Source of the DNA: Pleurobrachia bachei
Taxonomy: Eukaryota; Ctenophora; Tentaculata; Cydippida; Pleurobrachiidae
Length of the DNA stretch: 35,548 nt
Assembly: GCA_000695325.1 (NCBI GenBank)
Contig: AVPN01000052.1
Location: 89,452-124,999, forward strand
Direction of reading: 5' to 3'
Shown: positions 7,960-17,760 of the stretch, one piece after another
Position numbering within the stretch: position 1 is the stretch's first letter
Layout of the letters: every line of letters starts with the position of its first letter
Program-made: the position numbers and the translations under genes
The notes under the pieces: generated by a model
What the model was told of the DNA's origin: nothing
The model's input: only the letters and a program-made list of their open reading frames with translations
Databases searched by the model: none

Positions 7960-9807
7960 TTAGCAAGCAAAACAGGGATATTTTCTCTCGGTTTTTCTGC
8001 TGTCAGTCAAATTTCTCGCTGCGAATGGGATTCGCCCATTCGCTATAAAAAGCCACTGGGCCGGAGTTGCTTCTTTTAGTGCCTCTGGAGAGGGCTCGGG
8101 AGAAGGCACTTTTGGGGGCTCAGGAGAAGGCACTTTTGGTGGCTCCGGAGTTGCCTCTTTTGGGGGCACAGGGGTCGCCTCTTTTTTGGGTTTAGGGATA
8201 GGTATTGAAGTAGAAACTGCAATAGGGGCGGGTTCAAGAATTTCCAGGGGCTCCGGAGTCGACTCTTTAGGGGGCACTGGGGTAAGCTCTTTTGGAGGCT
8301 CAGGAGTCGCATCTTTTGGTGGTTGTGGAGTTTGCGGTTTTGCGGGTTCTGGAGTCGGCTCTTCTATTGGTTCTGGAGTAGCCTTCTTTAGGGTTTCTGG
8401 AGTCGGCTCTTTTATTGATACTAGAGTAGCTATCTTTAGGGACTGTGGCGTCGGCGTTTTTGGGCGTTCGGGAGCTACTTTATTTGCTGGCAAAGGAGGA
8501 GTTTTTACCATCATCTCAATTTCCGGTGAATGTATAAGCACAGGCTCATCAATCTCAGTTTCTATCGCTGGTTCCTCTGGCTCCACCTCAGGACTTGGAT
8601 CTCCCTTGAAACACGACCAAAAGCCGCTCGGTTCTGCAGTAGGCTCCGGTTCGGCTGGAGGTTCCACTTCTGGTATCTTTGGCTCTTGCACCGCTTCAGG
8701 CTGTGGATTGGGCTCTCGAATAGGCTCCGGAGTTGCTTCTGGTTTAGAAGGAACCGGGGAAGGCTCTGGAGTTATCACTGGATCTACCACTGGTCCTGGA
8801 CCTGGTGCCATAACAACAGGTGTTGGCTCAACAATCACAGTTTCTGGTTCTATGACAGGATCTGGATCTGGGATCAGAGGCTCGGGTTCAGGACTCGGTT
8901 CAACCCTGTTGAAACATGTTGTCCAAAATCCTTTTGGTTCTTGAGCAGGCTCCTGTTCAGGTGGAGCTTCTACTTCTAGCTCTATTTCTGGCTCTGCAGG
9001 TGTCGGCTGCGGTGGCTCTTGCTGGACTGCCGGTTCCAGCTCTGGTTCTACCTGCTCTGGTTCTTCTGGTTCTACTGACTCTGGTTCAGGTTGTTTCTCT
9101 TCGGTTTCTGGCGATGGTGCTAATACGGGTATTTCAGCAACAGGTTCCTCGACCACCACGGGCACTTCGGGAGTTGGCTCATCAACAAGCTGTTGCTCCT
9201 CCACCGCAGAATAAAAGGTCACACTTTTATCGTCACCAGCAGATTTCTTTTTCTTTTTCTTCTTGCCAAACTTTTTCATGGCCTTCAAAAGACCAAAGCT
9301 TTTAGACTTTCCTACCTTTTCCGGTTCCTGATATTCAGGCTGTGGGTCAGGCTGGAGTTCAGGCTGTGGGTCAGGTTGGAGTTCTGGTGTCTTTTCTGGT
9401 TCAGGTGTCTTAGATGTCTCGGGTTCAGCCACCGAAGATTGTTCTTCAGCCATCATTGCCAGTAGATCAGCTTTGTTTTCTGCTGCGTCAGCGAGTAAAA
9501 ATCCAAGTGTCTCTTCTTCAGGTTCGCTTTCTATCGCAGATATTTCTATCTCGGGCTCCTTTTGCTCGGGAGTTTTCTGGAATAATCTCAGAAAGTCTTC
9601 AAACAGATTAGATTCGACTGGTTGCTCCGCTTCAGGAACTGGTTCCCCTTTAGCTGTTTCTTCAACGGGTGGCGTATCTTCTAGTGTGGCAAGTTCGTCT
9701 TCAATATCCTTCCGTGCCCAAGGCGTTATCATAGGCGTGGCAATTTCACTTTTCTCGATTTCTAGGATAAACAGCTGGCCGCCATCAGAAAATGTCTGAT
9801 ATGGCAT
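7960..9807 (-). CDS. Pro/Glu-rich low-complexity protein B, 3'-truncated paralogue
   Basis: A 615-residue open frame beginning MPYQTFSDGGQLFILEIEKSE and colinear with protein A through the helical patch, the basic KKFG-Lys cluster, the first two Cys-Phe modules (FWTTCFN and FWSCFKG) and most of the TPEPPK-type repeats. Homology ends near 8058. The last 30 or so residues (QWLFIANGRIPFAARNL...) come from unrelated DNA containing a small palindrome. B therefore lacks A's third module (GFLYGTCF) and the hydrophobic C-terminus. The frame is uninterrupted despite roughly 10 percent divergence and several in-frame repeat-number changes, so it was under coding constraint until recently or still is. 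It sits inside the interval bounded by the inverted repeats. Function unknown. Confidence 0.65.
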   Translation of the reverse strand: MPYQTFSDGGQLFILEIEKSEIATPMITPWARKDIEDELATLEDTPPVEETAKGEPVPEAEQPVESNLFEDFLRLFQKTPEQKEPEIEISAIESEPEEETLGFLLADAAENKADLLAMMAEEQSSVAEPETSKTPEPEKTPELQPDPQPELQPDPQPEYQEPEKVGKSKSFGLLKAMKKFGKKKKKKKSAGDDKSVTFYSAVEEQQLVDEPTPEVPVVVEEPVAEIPVLAPSPETEEKQPEPESVEPEEPEQVEPELEPAVQQEPPQPTPAEPEIELEVEAPPEQEPAQEPKGFWTTCFNRVEPSPEPEPLIPDPDPVIEPETVIVEPTPVVMAPGPGPVVDPVITPEPSPVPSKPEATPEPIREPNPQPEAVQEPKIPEVEPPAEPEPTAEPSGFWSCFKGDPSPEVEPEEPAIETEIDEPVLIHSPEIEMMVKTPPLPANKVAPERPKTPTPQSLKIATLVSIKEPTPETLKKATPEPIEEPTPEPAKPQTPQPPKDATPEPPKELTPVPPKESTPEPLEILEPAPIAVSTSIPIPKPKKEATPVPPKEATPEPPKVPSPEPPKVPSPEPSPEALKEATPAQWLFIANGRIPFAARNLTDSRKTERKYPCFAC

Positions 9808-10186
9808 CAATAACTAACATGTGTACCAAAGTAAAATGTGCTGTTGAATAAGTTGTTGGTGAGCCCCGCAAGATTGGGGAGAGATTGGGATATAGTGCAT
9901 TCCGTTTTATTTGGGGAGGAGTGTTGAGGGATTAAGAGAGAGATTGGAGAAACAAGGAGAGATAAATAAGTTAGAGAATGTATGAGTGCATATTAACAAT
10001 TAACATCCATGGTCGTTTAATACTCAAGATTTGTTCTGTCACGGTTGAAAAGACAAGGTCAGAGCTCACTCTTCTTAACCAGCCGATTAGCAAAATACAT
10101 GACAGTATGGGATAAAATGTAGCGAGTCCTATAAATCGGACATGAAGCATGAACAACTCAACTCACAATTAGATAAGTTTCACAGT
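9808..10186. other. Intergenic spacer, second copy
   Basis: Homologous to 6781-7171 with indels, including an extra purine-rich stretch near 9930-9970. No gene is seen. It separates the receptor stop codon at 10187 from the start of Pro/Glu-rich gene B on the same strand. Confidence 0.5.
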
Positions 10187-11827
10187 TCAGGTTTCAGTTT
10201 CTACTACTGGGGGAGCCTCACCACTAGTCTTCTGAACACTTCCTCTTGATCTACCAACAACGGAAGTCACACTTCTCAGCGTCAAATTAGTCCCGAATCT
10301 AACCATCTGCAGTGGCTTACTGATCAAATACTTCAAGATGAGTGGTTCGTACAGAATCGGATTGATCACAGAGTTGATAGGAAGGATTATGATAGAAAAG
10401 TAGGGGTACCAGGGGGATGCATCAATCACTTCACCCAAATGTAACATCGCTACCACACAAAGAGGCAGCCAACAGCACATGTCTGTAACAATGATTGCCG
10501 TGATTTTAGCTTGCAGTTTCACGTTAGTTCTAGATACAGCCTGGACATTTCTAGAAGATCTGGCAGTTTGAGCGGCAATAATAAGGTAGCAAGCTGATAT
10601 GATAACAAAACATGCCAGGTTGATGGCTATGATGGAGGTGGAATAGATCCATTGAGGGTCGTCCCTGGTTACCAGGTATTTGAAGATGCAGACTCCGTCG
10701 TTGCCATAGAAACCAATAGTTTCCTGTGATACTCCTGGAAAGATTAAGTTAAATGTGGCTAAATTGAGAATTGATTTTAGTAAATGAGCAAAAACCATTC
10801 TGGCATACAGCTTGGCCCTTTTTTCTCTCTGGTACACGCGGGAACGGTTCTGTAGCCCTCTGGATAGCTAAAAACCAACAGCGCTAAAAACTTACCTCCT
10901 ACGTCCTTGGTGAACATGTCCATTGCCAAAGATCTGATATTCTTCCACGAGAAGCTGACTTGTGTACTGAGCAGGGACCTCCCATGAAAATACTCCCTGA
11001 ACGCCGCGAAATGGGCAGTTTTATCTATTGGCCCGACAAATAGAGGAGATTGATGGTAGTAAAGTCCGTTCACAAAGTAGTCTTCGAAGAGCTCGAAAAG
11101 GGGAATACTTGCAACTATAAAACTGGAGACTACTGGTAGTAAGAGTATGACAGCTATCTTAGTTCCAGACTTCGTTGAACATATTTCGCTCTGGATAAGG
11201 TTTCGAAGGTTTGTAACTCGGATGATACTAAGCGTGGTCATTGCAAAAAGGGACAGCTGTGTTCCACCAGTACTGAGAACACCAAGAAGAGAACATGTAT
11301 CTGAACTCAACCAGCTGTACTTCTCACGACAATAGTTCCCGTTCTGGTAGAAGATGAAATCTTTCACAGAGATGCAAATAAGGTACACTCCAATCATGAG
11401 GTCTCCCAGGCTAACCAACAGAATTCCAGCCTTGTTCGCAAATGCTTCGAATGTCCTATGTTTTGGCAATGTCCACAAGCTATGCCCCACTGTAAACAGA
11501 TTCAGTCCTGTTGCCAGGAACCCGATAGTAAAGCTAGTGAATCTCAGGTAGTTGTTTGCAAAGATGTTCTTGTTGAAAGATGAACATTGTTCCTGGCATT
11601 CATCTGAAAAATCCTCACACTCCACTTCTCCATTGCACACTGAGCTGAGGGGAAGGAAGGTTGCACTACTAGAAGTGCATTTAAAGGAATTATTGCACGA
11701 CCTTTCATCTGTTCCATCACCGCAGTTATCCCGCAGATTACACACCTCATTGTAGAGAACGCAGTTGCCATTATCACAAGGGAACAACCTGTTTTCATAG
11801 GATCCTGGCTGGTTGGACGTCTTCAGC
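10187..11827 (-). pseudogene. LDLa seven-helix receptor, 5'-truncated copy (at gap)
   Basis: Two exons are visible. 10896-11827 encodes LDLa modules and helices 1-4, with donor GAG|GTAAGT in phase 1. 10187-10734 encodes extracellular loop 2, helices 5-7 and the tail, after an AG acceptor. The junction reads KDV-G-G-VSQETIGFYGNDGVC. Class A landmarks are CWLPL in helix 6 and NPILY in helix 7; FYGNDGVC resembles the extracellular loop 2 of LGR/relaxin-type receptors. The C-terminal tail KPLQMVRFG...ETET is intact here and shows the unoccupied TTA site. Upstream exons are absent at the gap edge. Long stretches are identical to the copy at 12316-16390 and others are diverged. No disabling change is seen in the visible part, so it could be an intact gene cut by the gap. 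Confidence 0.6.
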
Positions 11828-12258
11828 NNNNNNNNNNNNNNNNNNNNNNNNNNNNNNNNNNNNNNNNNNNNNNNNNNNNNNNNNNNNNNNNNNNNNNNNN
11901 NNNNNNNNNNNNNNNNNNNNNNNNNNNNNNNNNNNNNNNNNNNNNNNNNNNNNNNNNNNNNNNNNNNNNNNNNNNNNNNNNNNNNNNNNNNNNNNNNNNN
12001 NNNNNNNNNNNNNNNNNNNNNNNNNNNNNNNNNNNNNNNNNNNNNNNNNNNNNNNNNNNNNNNNNNNNNNNNNNNNNNNNNNNNNNNNNNNNNNNNNNNN
12101 NNNNNNNNNNNNNNNNNNNNNNNNNNNNNNNNNNNNNNNNNNNNNNNNNNNNNNNNNNNNNNNNNNNNNNNNNNNNNNNNNNNNNNNNNNNNNNNNNNNN
12201 NNNNNNNNNNNNNNNNNNNNNNNNNNNNNNNNNNNNNNNNNNNNNNNNNNNNNNNNNN
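11828..12258. other. Assembly gap (431 N)
   Basis: Unknown bases. The left flank ends ..GTCTTCAGC and the right flank begins TCAGCGG.., so the two edges share TCAGC. The flanks might really overlap and the gap length might be nominal. Confidence 0.95.
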
Positions 12259-12349
12259 TCAGCGGTATTTGAACCTCTATTGCCACCTCTTAGCATGGGA
12301 GAAGTTTCATAGAAATCAGAGGAGGTGACTGTAATTATTGCTTCTACTA
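12259..12349 (-). repeat. Right terminal inverted repeat
   Basis: Ninety-one bases, the reverse complement of 7305-7397 less one AC dinucleotide, ending GCTTCTACTA and followed by TTA. It begins at the edge of the assembly gap. Confidence 0.8.
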
Positions 12350-15300
12350 TTACTGATCAAATACTTCAAGATGAGTGGTTCGTAGAGAATCGGATTGATT
12401 ACAGAGTTGATGGGTAGGATGATTATAGAAAAGTAGGGGTACCAGGGTGACGCATCAATCACTTCACCCAAATGTAACATCGCTACAGCACAGAGAGGCA
12501 GCCAACAGCACATATCTGTAACAATAATTGCCGTGATTTTAGCTTGCAGTTTCACGTTAGTTCTAGATACAGCCTGGACGTTCCGAGAAGATCGAGCAGT
12601 TTGAGCTGCAATAATGAGGTAGCACGCTGATATGATGACAAAACATGCTAAGTTGATGGCGATGATGGAGGTTGAGTAGATCCATTGAGGGTCGTCCCTG
12701 GTTACCAGGTATTTGAAGATGCAGACTCCGTCGTTGCCATAGAAACCAATCGTTTCCTGTGATACTCCTGGAAAGAAAACAACTTCAGTGGTTAAATGTG
12801 GCACTGTGTATTGAGTTTAGCGAACAAGCAAAAACCTTTCTGACACACAGCTTGGCCCTTTCGTTCTATCTGACACAAGAACGGGTCTGTAGCACACTGG
12901 ACAGCTAAATACTTACCTCCATCATCCTTGGTGAACATGTCCATTGCCAAGGACCGGATATTCTTCCAAGAGAAACTGACTTGTGTACTGAGCAGGGACC
13001 TCCCATGAAAATACTCCCTGAACGCCGCGAAATGGGCAGTTTTATCTATTGGCCCGACAAATAGAGGAGATTGATGGTAGTAAAGTCCGTTCACAAAGTA
13101 GTCTTCGAAGAGCTCGAAAAGGGGAATACTTGCAACTATAAAACTGGAGACTACTGGTAGTAAGAGTATGACAGCTATCTTAGTTCCAGACTTCGTTGAA
13201 CATATTTCGCTCTGGATAAGGTTTCGAAGGTTTGTAACTCGGATGATACTAAGCGTGGTCATTGCAAAAAGGGACAGCTGTGTTCCACCAGTACTGAGAA
13301 CACCAAGAAGAGAACATGTATCTGAACTCAACCAGCTGTACTTCTCACGACAATAGTTCCCGTTCTGGTAGAAGATGAAATCTTTCACAGAGATGCAAAT
13401 AAGGTACACTCCAATCATGAGGTCTCCCAGGCTAACCAACAGAATTCCAGCCTTGTTCGCAAATGCTTCGAATGTCCTATGTTTTGGCAATGTCCACAAG
13501 CTATGCCCCACTGTGAACAGATTCAGTCCTGTTGCTAGGAAACCGATTGTGAAGCTGGTAAACCTCAGATAGTTATTCGCAAAGATGTTTTTGTTGAATG
13601 ATGAACACTGTTCCTGACATTCATCCGAGAAATCCTCACACTCCACATCGCCATTGCACACGGAGCCGAGGGGAAGGAAGGTTGCACTACTAGAAGTGCA
13701 TTTAAAGGAATTATTGCACGACCTTTCATCTGTTCCATCACCGCAGTTATCCCGCAGATTACACACCTCATTGTAGAGAACGCAGTTGCCATTATCACAA
13801 GGGAACAACCTGTTTTCATAGGATCCTGGCTGGTTGGACGTCTTCAGAACCGTCATCAGGGCCGCTGGGGTCTTGTCAGCTAGAGTGTAAACCTTTCGGT
13901 CAGGGTAGTTGTGGCAGGACTGTGGGGGCATTGGTAGAAGGGGGCACATAGCATTGTTGCATTTCCCGTTACATGTCAGGTAAACATAGCTCTCCCCGTA
14001 GAAGTATAAACAGTCTGAAACACTGCTTACCGGGATATTAACAATGGAACTCGTGAGGTTCAAATCGAATACCGATGGAGTGATTCCGGTGGTGTGCTCG
14101 ATTTTCCGGCAAGGACCAAGTTGGTGTTCCAAGTCAATAATTGGTCGGTGGAAACAGTGGGAAACCCAAAACTCGTCCTCTTTCTTCCTGACCACATCTA
14201 CAATGTCATTGACTCCTTTGACAGCATCACACAACTCGTTCTCAAAATAACAAGTGTTCGTCCTATCACATAACTCCTCCATTCGAATGAAACTGTCGTC
14301 AATCCCAGGGGTAGTCTCAAGGCAAATCATAACCTCCCTACAGACACTAAAACCCGGTTCAACATATCTTGTAAATGTGCCATTGCCACATTTCAGCCAT
14401 TTCCCTTCCACCTCATCCTCCCCGTTCAGACAGTCCACCACGCCATCCATGATCCAATCAAGAGGAAGGGGAAGTGGTCGCCTCAGTGTGTAGTTGGAGC
14501 TGTACCGTCGCTCACAGGTAAACTGTGATGTCACCTCCCAGGCCTCATCAACAGCTGATTCACAATCTTCAGTTCCATCATTGATAACCCCCCGGTGAAC
14601 ATTGGTGCAAAGCTCTGAACTCAACGCCAAACATTCCCTTTCAAAACCATCATCACACAGATAGCTGTCGTATTTGCAGACTCCCCAAAGGGATATAATG
14701 GTTGGGTATCCGTTGAGTGTGCAACCAACTATCACCACTCGTTCAGGATCACTGCAATTCGTCTGATCACGGTATGCCGAGAAGTATGAGGCGCAAATTT
14801 CTTCATCTGAAAAACACATTATTAATAGTATTACAGATTAAGTTGCTTATAATAATATTAGATATGGAAGGTTTATCATTTAGCTTTGCTTTTTTGTTGT
14901 TGACCTGGTAAACTTACTGTCGGAGTGTAAACCGTAGCATCGCTGACTTTGTTGGATCGTTGTTATGTAAATTCCACCTCTGAAACGGTTGTGCTTTAAT
15001 TAATTAGTTGAAATAGTCATTAGTCAAACTAGCTATAGTTATTCAAACGCCTAATACATAATAAGTAATCGTGCTAATGATTAGAGGCAAGCTAGTAAGG
15101 CTATCTAACAATCTTACATTATAGAACATGTATTATACTGTTGATAATTCTACTTACACTAATCGAATGCACTGGTCATTTCTCAATTGTTGTTCAACCT
15201 GATCCAAGTCTGTATGGTTAACAAGTTGGGCGTCACATCCAATATGGTTCTCACCCTCATCACAGAATTGAAGATGGGGTACACACATCTTGTATAAGGA

Positions 15301-16390
15301 AGAGTATCAGATAGTATTCAAACCTCCACTTACCGTACAAAAACTTACCTCGCTCGACCCTCTTTTGGGTTTGAACAAAGCAAGCAAAAACTCTTCCTCC
15401 CACGATCCGAGTTGGGTACATGGAGGTACAAATGCTGTACAAGATTTAAGATTCAAAGATTGTAATGGACTATCCCTCTTTGTTTCGCTATAGGGAGTTA
15501 ACCACTATCATAGCAATTCACCCCATACTGAACACCATTACAATCTGACTCATCTTCACACATGGTTACGTCACACACTCCATCACATTCCACTGTCACG
15601 TGCTCCTCAATCAATAGTTGACACGGTGTTCGATAGTCAAACTCTGCAAAAGAGACTGAGTCATAACAGTAGAACCACGTATCCTAGGGGCACTGAAATT
15701 CGAATGGCACAAATTGGAAGTTGACTGCAGTAAATCGACATCAAAATTTACCAGGTAAACCGAGATCACCAGCGGTGTCACCAGTATAACACGCATCGAT
15801 GTCACAAACACTTCCATTATACTTCAGACTGTATCAAGGGGACAGCTATAGTGACCGTACAGGTGTGTCGACTATCTTGGGCCAATCGTGCTGGCAAAGT
15901 GTACTGAAGAACTGATAACAGTACCCACCTGTAGAGTGATGAAATGCGATTAGTATAGGGTTTTGGTAGCTTAGTGGTATAGCTCCGAGCATGTTTCTCT
16001 AGAGGTCCCTGGTTCGATTCCCGGTCAAACCCAGTACCCACCTGAATTGCAGGCCTTGTCATCTATTACAAAGGTTTCCTCGGTATAGGGACACTTGTAC
16101 CGCGGATACCAAGTTGAGTCAGGATAAGATCCTCCCATCCACACTTCTTCTTCCCCACACTGTATGTGGATATAACCATTAATCTCAACAACCTCACACC
16201 CCTCCAGTGGAGCAGGAGGAGGGGGTGTTGAGGGCGCCTCGGTGTAGATACGTGATATAGACGAAGATCCTGTTCGGTAACCCGATGCAGGTACTGATCC
16301 AGAGGCAGGTACTGATCCTGTACCCTCCCATAGGGGTTCAATATCCTCCGATGGGTTCACACCAATTAGGAACAGGAGAAATATAATCAT
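12316..16390 (-). CDS. LDLa-containing seven-helix receptor (LGR/relaxin-receptor-like)
   Basis: Eight exons chain in phase: 16038-16390 (signal peptide MIIFLLFLIGV), 15752-15828, 15503-15643, 15349-15434, 15158-15288, 14918-14979, 12917-14806 and 12316-12767. The ectodomain of about 690 residues is rich in cysteine, with degenerate modules (CDGVCDVTMCEDESDC; DWIMDGVVDCLNGEDE) and then a clear LDLa repeat (FPCDNGNC...CGDGTDERSC) and a second weaker one just before helix 1. Helices 1-4 end exon 7; exon 8 has FYGNDGVC in loop 2, CWLPL in helix 6 and NPILY in helix 7. The helix-3 motif is SIIRVT, with Arg kept. I see no leucine-rich repeats, unlike relaxin receptors and GRL101. It is a plasma-membrane class A receptor, ligand unknown. 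The element at 12349 replaces the normal tail with NSRSNNYSHLL and a stop after helix 7. The exon-1 donor is the least certain border. Confidence 0.75.
15919..16044 (+). mobile_element. tRNA-like retroinsertion with 13-bp target duplication
   Basis: CAGTACCCACCTG occurs at 15919-15931 and again at 16032-16044, flanking a 100-base insert. The insert has about 26 bases of leader and then a tRNA-like sequence (about 15958-16031) with an A-box-like TAGCTTAGTGG, a perfect B-box GGTTCGATTCC, a D-stem AGC/GCT and a near-complete acceptor pairing GGGTTT/AAACCC. The anticodon arm does not fold cleanly and the T stem has one mismatch, so I cannot assign an amino acid. The direct repeats point to LINE-type retroposition of a tRNA-derived RNA. 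It sits in intron 1 of the receptor gene and its target duplication copied the donor region of exon 1. Confidence 0.6.
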
Positions 16391-16540
16391 TCTGAGGGAT
16401 CTGTTATTATGACTTTACACTCGGTGTGCGGAGTGGGGAGCTGAACAAGGCAAGGCGATCTGTTGAGTAATGAGTATATACAAAAGCTAGAATTTCTAAG
16501 GATCTGTTGAGCATAGCATAGCAGCTAGAATGTCTATGTA
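16391..16540. promoter_or_regulatory. Presumed receptor upstream region
   Basis: This stretch lies immediately upstream of the receptor start on the minus strand and should include its 5' UTR and promoter. No recognisable core element was found. Confidence 0.25.
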
Positions 16541-16642
16541 GAAAACAGCTGTATTCGTAATTAAGTAAGAGCACAGAACTTTCCTTAGTGTACACTAAGG
16601 AAATTTCTGTGCTCTTACTTAATTACGAATACAGCTGTTTTC
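16541..16642. repeat. 102-bp near-perfect palindrome without spacer
   Basis: Bases 16541-16591 and 16592-16642 are reverse complements with about one mismatch, centred on AGTGTACACT. The outer ends are GAAAACAGCTGTATTCG and its inverse. Spacerless inverted repeats of this size are unstable in replication. It may be a young template-switch event, a foldback element or a read artefact. Confidence 0.85.
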
Positions 16643-17560
16643 TCCTCATGAATACATGAATAAGGGACATGGTTGTACTAAACTTCTTGGATTTACATAG
16701 TGGCATTATGATGATTTGGAAGGAATGGATGGCAAAGGGCAGGGGTGTAAAACTGGAAATGCTAAAGTTCGTAGAAGGCTCCTTTTTACACGTGGGCCAT
16801 TTGGATAAATAGGCACCAAGAAGGGACCTAGAAGGAATCAGTTGCATATAAACTTGTGGAGACCCTTGATCAGATGGAACTATAGAGTCACCCCCCACAG
16901 AGTCACGTTCACAGGTTAGAATATAATCAGTCTTCCAGAATATGTGCATGGCAATTACCACTAAGTACCTACTACTGATATAGTATGCATGACAATACAA
17001 AGCAAACAAAACACCGAAGCAAACAAAGCAAACTGGAGAATTCTAAAAGATTGTGAATGAAATGGCAGCATACAGGGAAGCACAACGTCTCTACAGTTCT
17101 CAGCTCAGTTTCTAGTTCTCGGCTCAGTTTCTATATAACATTGTCTCTCCGATTGTCTATATCGCTCTCTCCCTCACTCGGGACATTACTATTACTATAT
17201 CGCTTATAGAAGCTGTTCTCTCACCCAACAACATCTAACATTGTGTATAAAATCCTGCCATTCCATTGGATCACACAACATCCTATGAATCATATCTATT
17301 CCGACGCGACTTCACGGAGGGGACACGTGTGGACGCATTTGGCATACTGCATTCACTATTCATGAGAGGCAGCATGCTAAGCAGTATCACCATTTTAAAT
17401 GGTTCAATATTTACATGGCGACCTGGAACCTGGATTAATACCTGTCAGTAGAGAGACAGTTTAGCATGATAGATTAGACAGGCCAGTACTCAGCATAGAT
17501 TAGACAGTTAGATACTGCGGGTAATTACAGATGCTAATGTATTCGGTAACTTGTAACTTT

Positions 17561-17760
17561 CATGAGGGGAACAAGTGACTCGAGGTACGATACTGAGAGA
17601 TAGCACTGGGATAATGGGGGAACAAGTGACAAGTCTATAGGTACGAGACTGAGAGATACTGGGATGATCAATAATGAGGTAGCAAGTCTAGTTGTACGTA
17701 CAATAATGAGAGATAGCACTGGGATAATGGGGGGACAAGTCGTGTTGATACTGAGAGAGG
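17561..17760. repeat. Degenerate tandem repeat tract
   Basis: About four imperfect units of roughly 50-65 bp share GGAACAAGTGAC, TACTGAGAGATA and ACTGGGATAATGGGGG. Unit lengths differ by indels. A minisatellite with no coding potential. Confidence 0.6.

Larger units (their letters stand above)
7305..12349. mobile_element. Candidate TIR DNA transposon carrying host gene fragments
   Basis: The sequence TAGTAGAAGCAATAATTAC starts at 7305 and its reverse complement ends at 12349. The inverted repeats match over at least 91 bp with one 2-base indel. TTA flanks both outer ends (7302-7304 and 12350-12352), while the uninterrupted receptor copy near 10317 has a single TTA at the same place. This is the pattern of a cut-and-paste insertion with a 3-bp target duplication; TTA/TAA targets are typical of PIF/Harbinger elements. 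I see no transposase. The cargo at about 8058-11827 is a 3'-truncated Pro/Glu-rich gene plus the 3' half of a receptor gene, as in Pack-type elements. The gap at 11828-12258 leaves open a mis-assembly, in which a smaller element is split round an allelic segment. Confidence 0.5.

Noticed and set aside
8186-8944. Plus-strand open frame opposite Pro/Glu-rich gene B
   Set aside because: Same explanation: a Gly-Ser shadow of the repeat on the other strand.
15958-16031. Functional tRNA gene
   Set aside because: A and B boxes are good, but the anticodon arm does not form a normal 5-bp stem and 7-base loop, and the element has retroposition-type direct repeats.
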